The translations under genes were made by a program, and so were the position numbers. Shown piece by piece: positions 63,320 through 64,000 of a stretch of DNA of 64,000 bases. Below the pieces are notes generated by a model that made no database searches, was not told the DNA's origin, and worked only from the letters and a program-made list of their open reading frames with translations. This DNA comes from Marinibacterium sp050389775 (lineage in GTDB: Bacteria > Pseudomonadota > Alphaproteobacteria > Rhodobacterales > Rhodobacteraceae), in contig NZ_CP177144.1 in the NCBI RefSeq assembly GCF_050389775.1, positions 1,240,001 through 1,304,000 on the forward strand, read 5' to 3'. Position 1 is the first letter of the stretch; every line of letters begins with the position of its first letter.

Positions 63320-63432
63320 CGTCGGGCTCTTCCGGCAGGGGCGCGCGGGGCGGCGCCCGGATGGATCGGGGAAGTGGCGCGGCGGCGGGCGCGGGGCGCC
63401 CGGGCGTCTGGCTGGGTCCGGGTTCGCGCCCA

Positions 63433-63461
63433 TATTGCAGAGCGCGTTCCGCAATGCAATA
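63433..63461. promoter_or_regulatory. Inverted repeat between fepB- and fepC-like genes
   Basis: TATTGCA (63433-63439) and TGCAATA (63455-63461) are exact 7-bp arms 15 bases apart, in the only AT-richer part of the 172-base divergent region. This is a candidate operator for an iron regulator controlling both arms. Confidence 0.5.
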
Positions 63462-63491
63462 CGGGCCCATGTGCCGAGCAAGGAGAGCGCC

Positions 63492-64000
63492 ATGACCGCG
63501 AGGCTGTCTGCCCAGGGCCTGACCCTGCGCTACCAGGCGCGGGTGATCTCGCGCGATCTGTCGCTGTCGATCCCCGATGGCGCCTTCACGGCCATCGTCG
63601 GGCCGAATGCCTGCGGCAAGTCCACCCTACTGCGCGCGCTGACCCGGCTGTTGCCGGCCGAGGCCGGGCAGGTCGTGCTGGACGGCAAGGATATCCATGC
63701 GCTGCCCTCGCGCGAGGTCGCCCGCCGGCTGGGCCTGTTGCCGCAATCGCCGGCCGCGCCGGACGGCATCACCGTGGCCGACCTGGTCGCCCGGGGCCGT
63801 TTCCCGCACCAGAGTTTCCTGCGCCAATGGTCACCCGAAGACGCCCTGGCCGTCGAACAGGCCATGTCCGCCACGGGCATCGCCGACCTGGCCGGCCGGG
63901 CCGTGGCCGACCTGTCGGGCGGCCAGCGCCAGCGGGTCTGGATTGCCATGGTGCTGGCCCAGGACACGCCGATCCTGCTGTTGGACGAGCCGACGACCTA
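63492..64000 (+). CDS. FepC-type siderophore ABC ATPase, 3' truncated by window end
   Basis: The first 169 residues of an ATP-binding subunit: Walker A GPNACGKST, Q-loop region LGLLPQSPAAPDGI, signature LSGGQRQRVW and Walker B ILLLDEPTT are visible before the window ends. ATG 63492 has AAGGAGAG upstream. It diverges from the FepB/FepD/FepG-like genes, which lack an ATPase of their own, so it almost certainly serves them. Confidence 0.9.
   Translation, partial: MTARLSAQGLTLRYQARVISRDLSLSIPDGAFTAIVGPNACGKSTLLRALTRLLPAEAGQVVLDGKDIHALPSREVARRLGLLPQSPAAPDGITVADLVARGRFPHQSFLRQWSPEDALAVEQAMSATGIADLAGRAVADLSGGQRQRVWIAMVLAQDTPILLLDEPTT

Overview
The window reads as chromosome of a very GC-rich alphaproteobacterium, most likely a Rhodobacterales-type organism. 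This placement is an inference from four things: GC-rich third codon positions, many GTG starts and stop/start overlaps, a PAS-rich soluble chemotaxis receptor with CheW, and FecCD/Fhu/Sit metal-uptake modules next to a Gly-rich autotransporter. About 46 protein-coding genes can be supported. I saw no rRNA, tRNA, insertion sequence, prophage or CRISPR array. The first and last genes are cut by the window edges.

Layout. (1) 1-1565: two tandem PhyH-family Fe(II)/2-oxoglutarate dioxygenase paralogues, the first truncated. (2) 1587-8819: a divergent glycan-modification locus, with a GT2 glycosyltransferase and a TPR plus double glycosyltransferase on the minus strand, and a polysaccharide pyruvyl transferase and a TPR/alpha-beta hydrolase on the plus strand. 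(3) 8943-12965: a cytoplasmic PAS-array chemoreceptor abutting a protein with three CheW domains. (4) 12966-13541: an intergenic region with a 38-unit heptanucleotide array. (5) 13542-15047: a VOC-family gene divergent from a LysR regulator, with a near-ideal LysR operator between them. (6) 15044-24689: a giant Gly-rich autotransporter followed on the same strand by a NarL-type response regulator and a 7TM sensor kinase. (7) 25229-31371: a FecB/FecCD/FecE-type ABC importer facing a TonB receptor. (8) 31570-39894: a LysR regulator divergent from an oligopeptide-type ABC importer whose operon also encodes a NagD-like phosphatase and a metallophosphoesterase. (9) 39907-42841: an EnvZ/OmpR-type two-component pair divergent from a secreted EF-hand protein. 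(10) 43428-53225: a hydroxamate-type siderophore locus (ferric reductase, AraC regulator, FhuA-like receptor, FhuD, FhuB, FhuC, ABC exporter). (11) 53899-55026: an alpha-methylacyl-CoA racemase. (12) 55514-59073: SitABCD Mn/Fe transporter, then a methionine aminopeptidase (59161-59916). (13) 59913-64000: a Fep-like siderophore importer split into divergent fepBDG and fepC arms.

Theme. Four separate metal or siderophore importers sit in about 39 kb, with sensing and surface-structure genes around them. The most unusual elements are: the autotransporter/two-component operon; the divergent TPR-glycosyltransferase locus; the receptor plus triple-CheW unit; the heptamer array; a 16-residue repeat heading the fused oligopeptide-transport ATPase; and tandem OmpR-type sites in front of the EF-hand gene. 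No single locus is certainly a new system. Functional statements below rest on recognised motifs and context, not on database searches.
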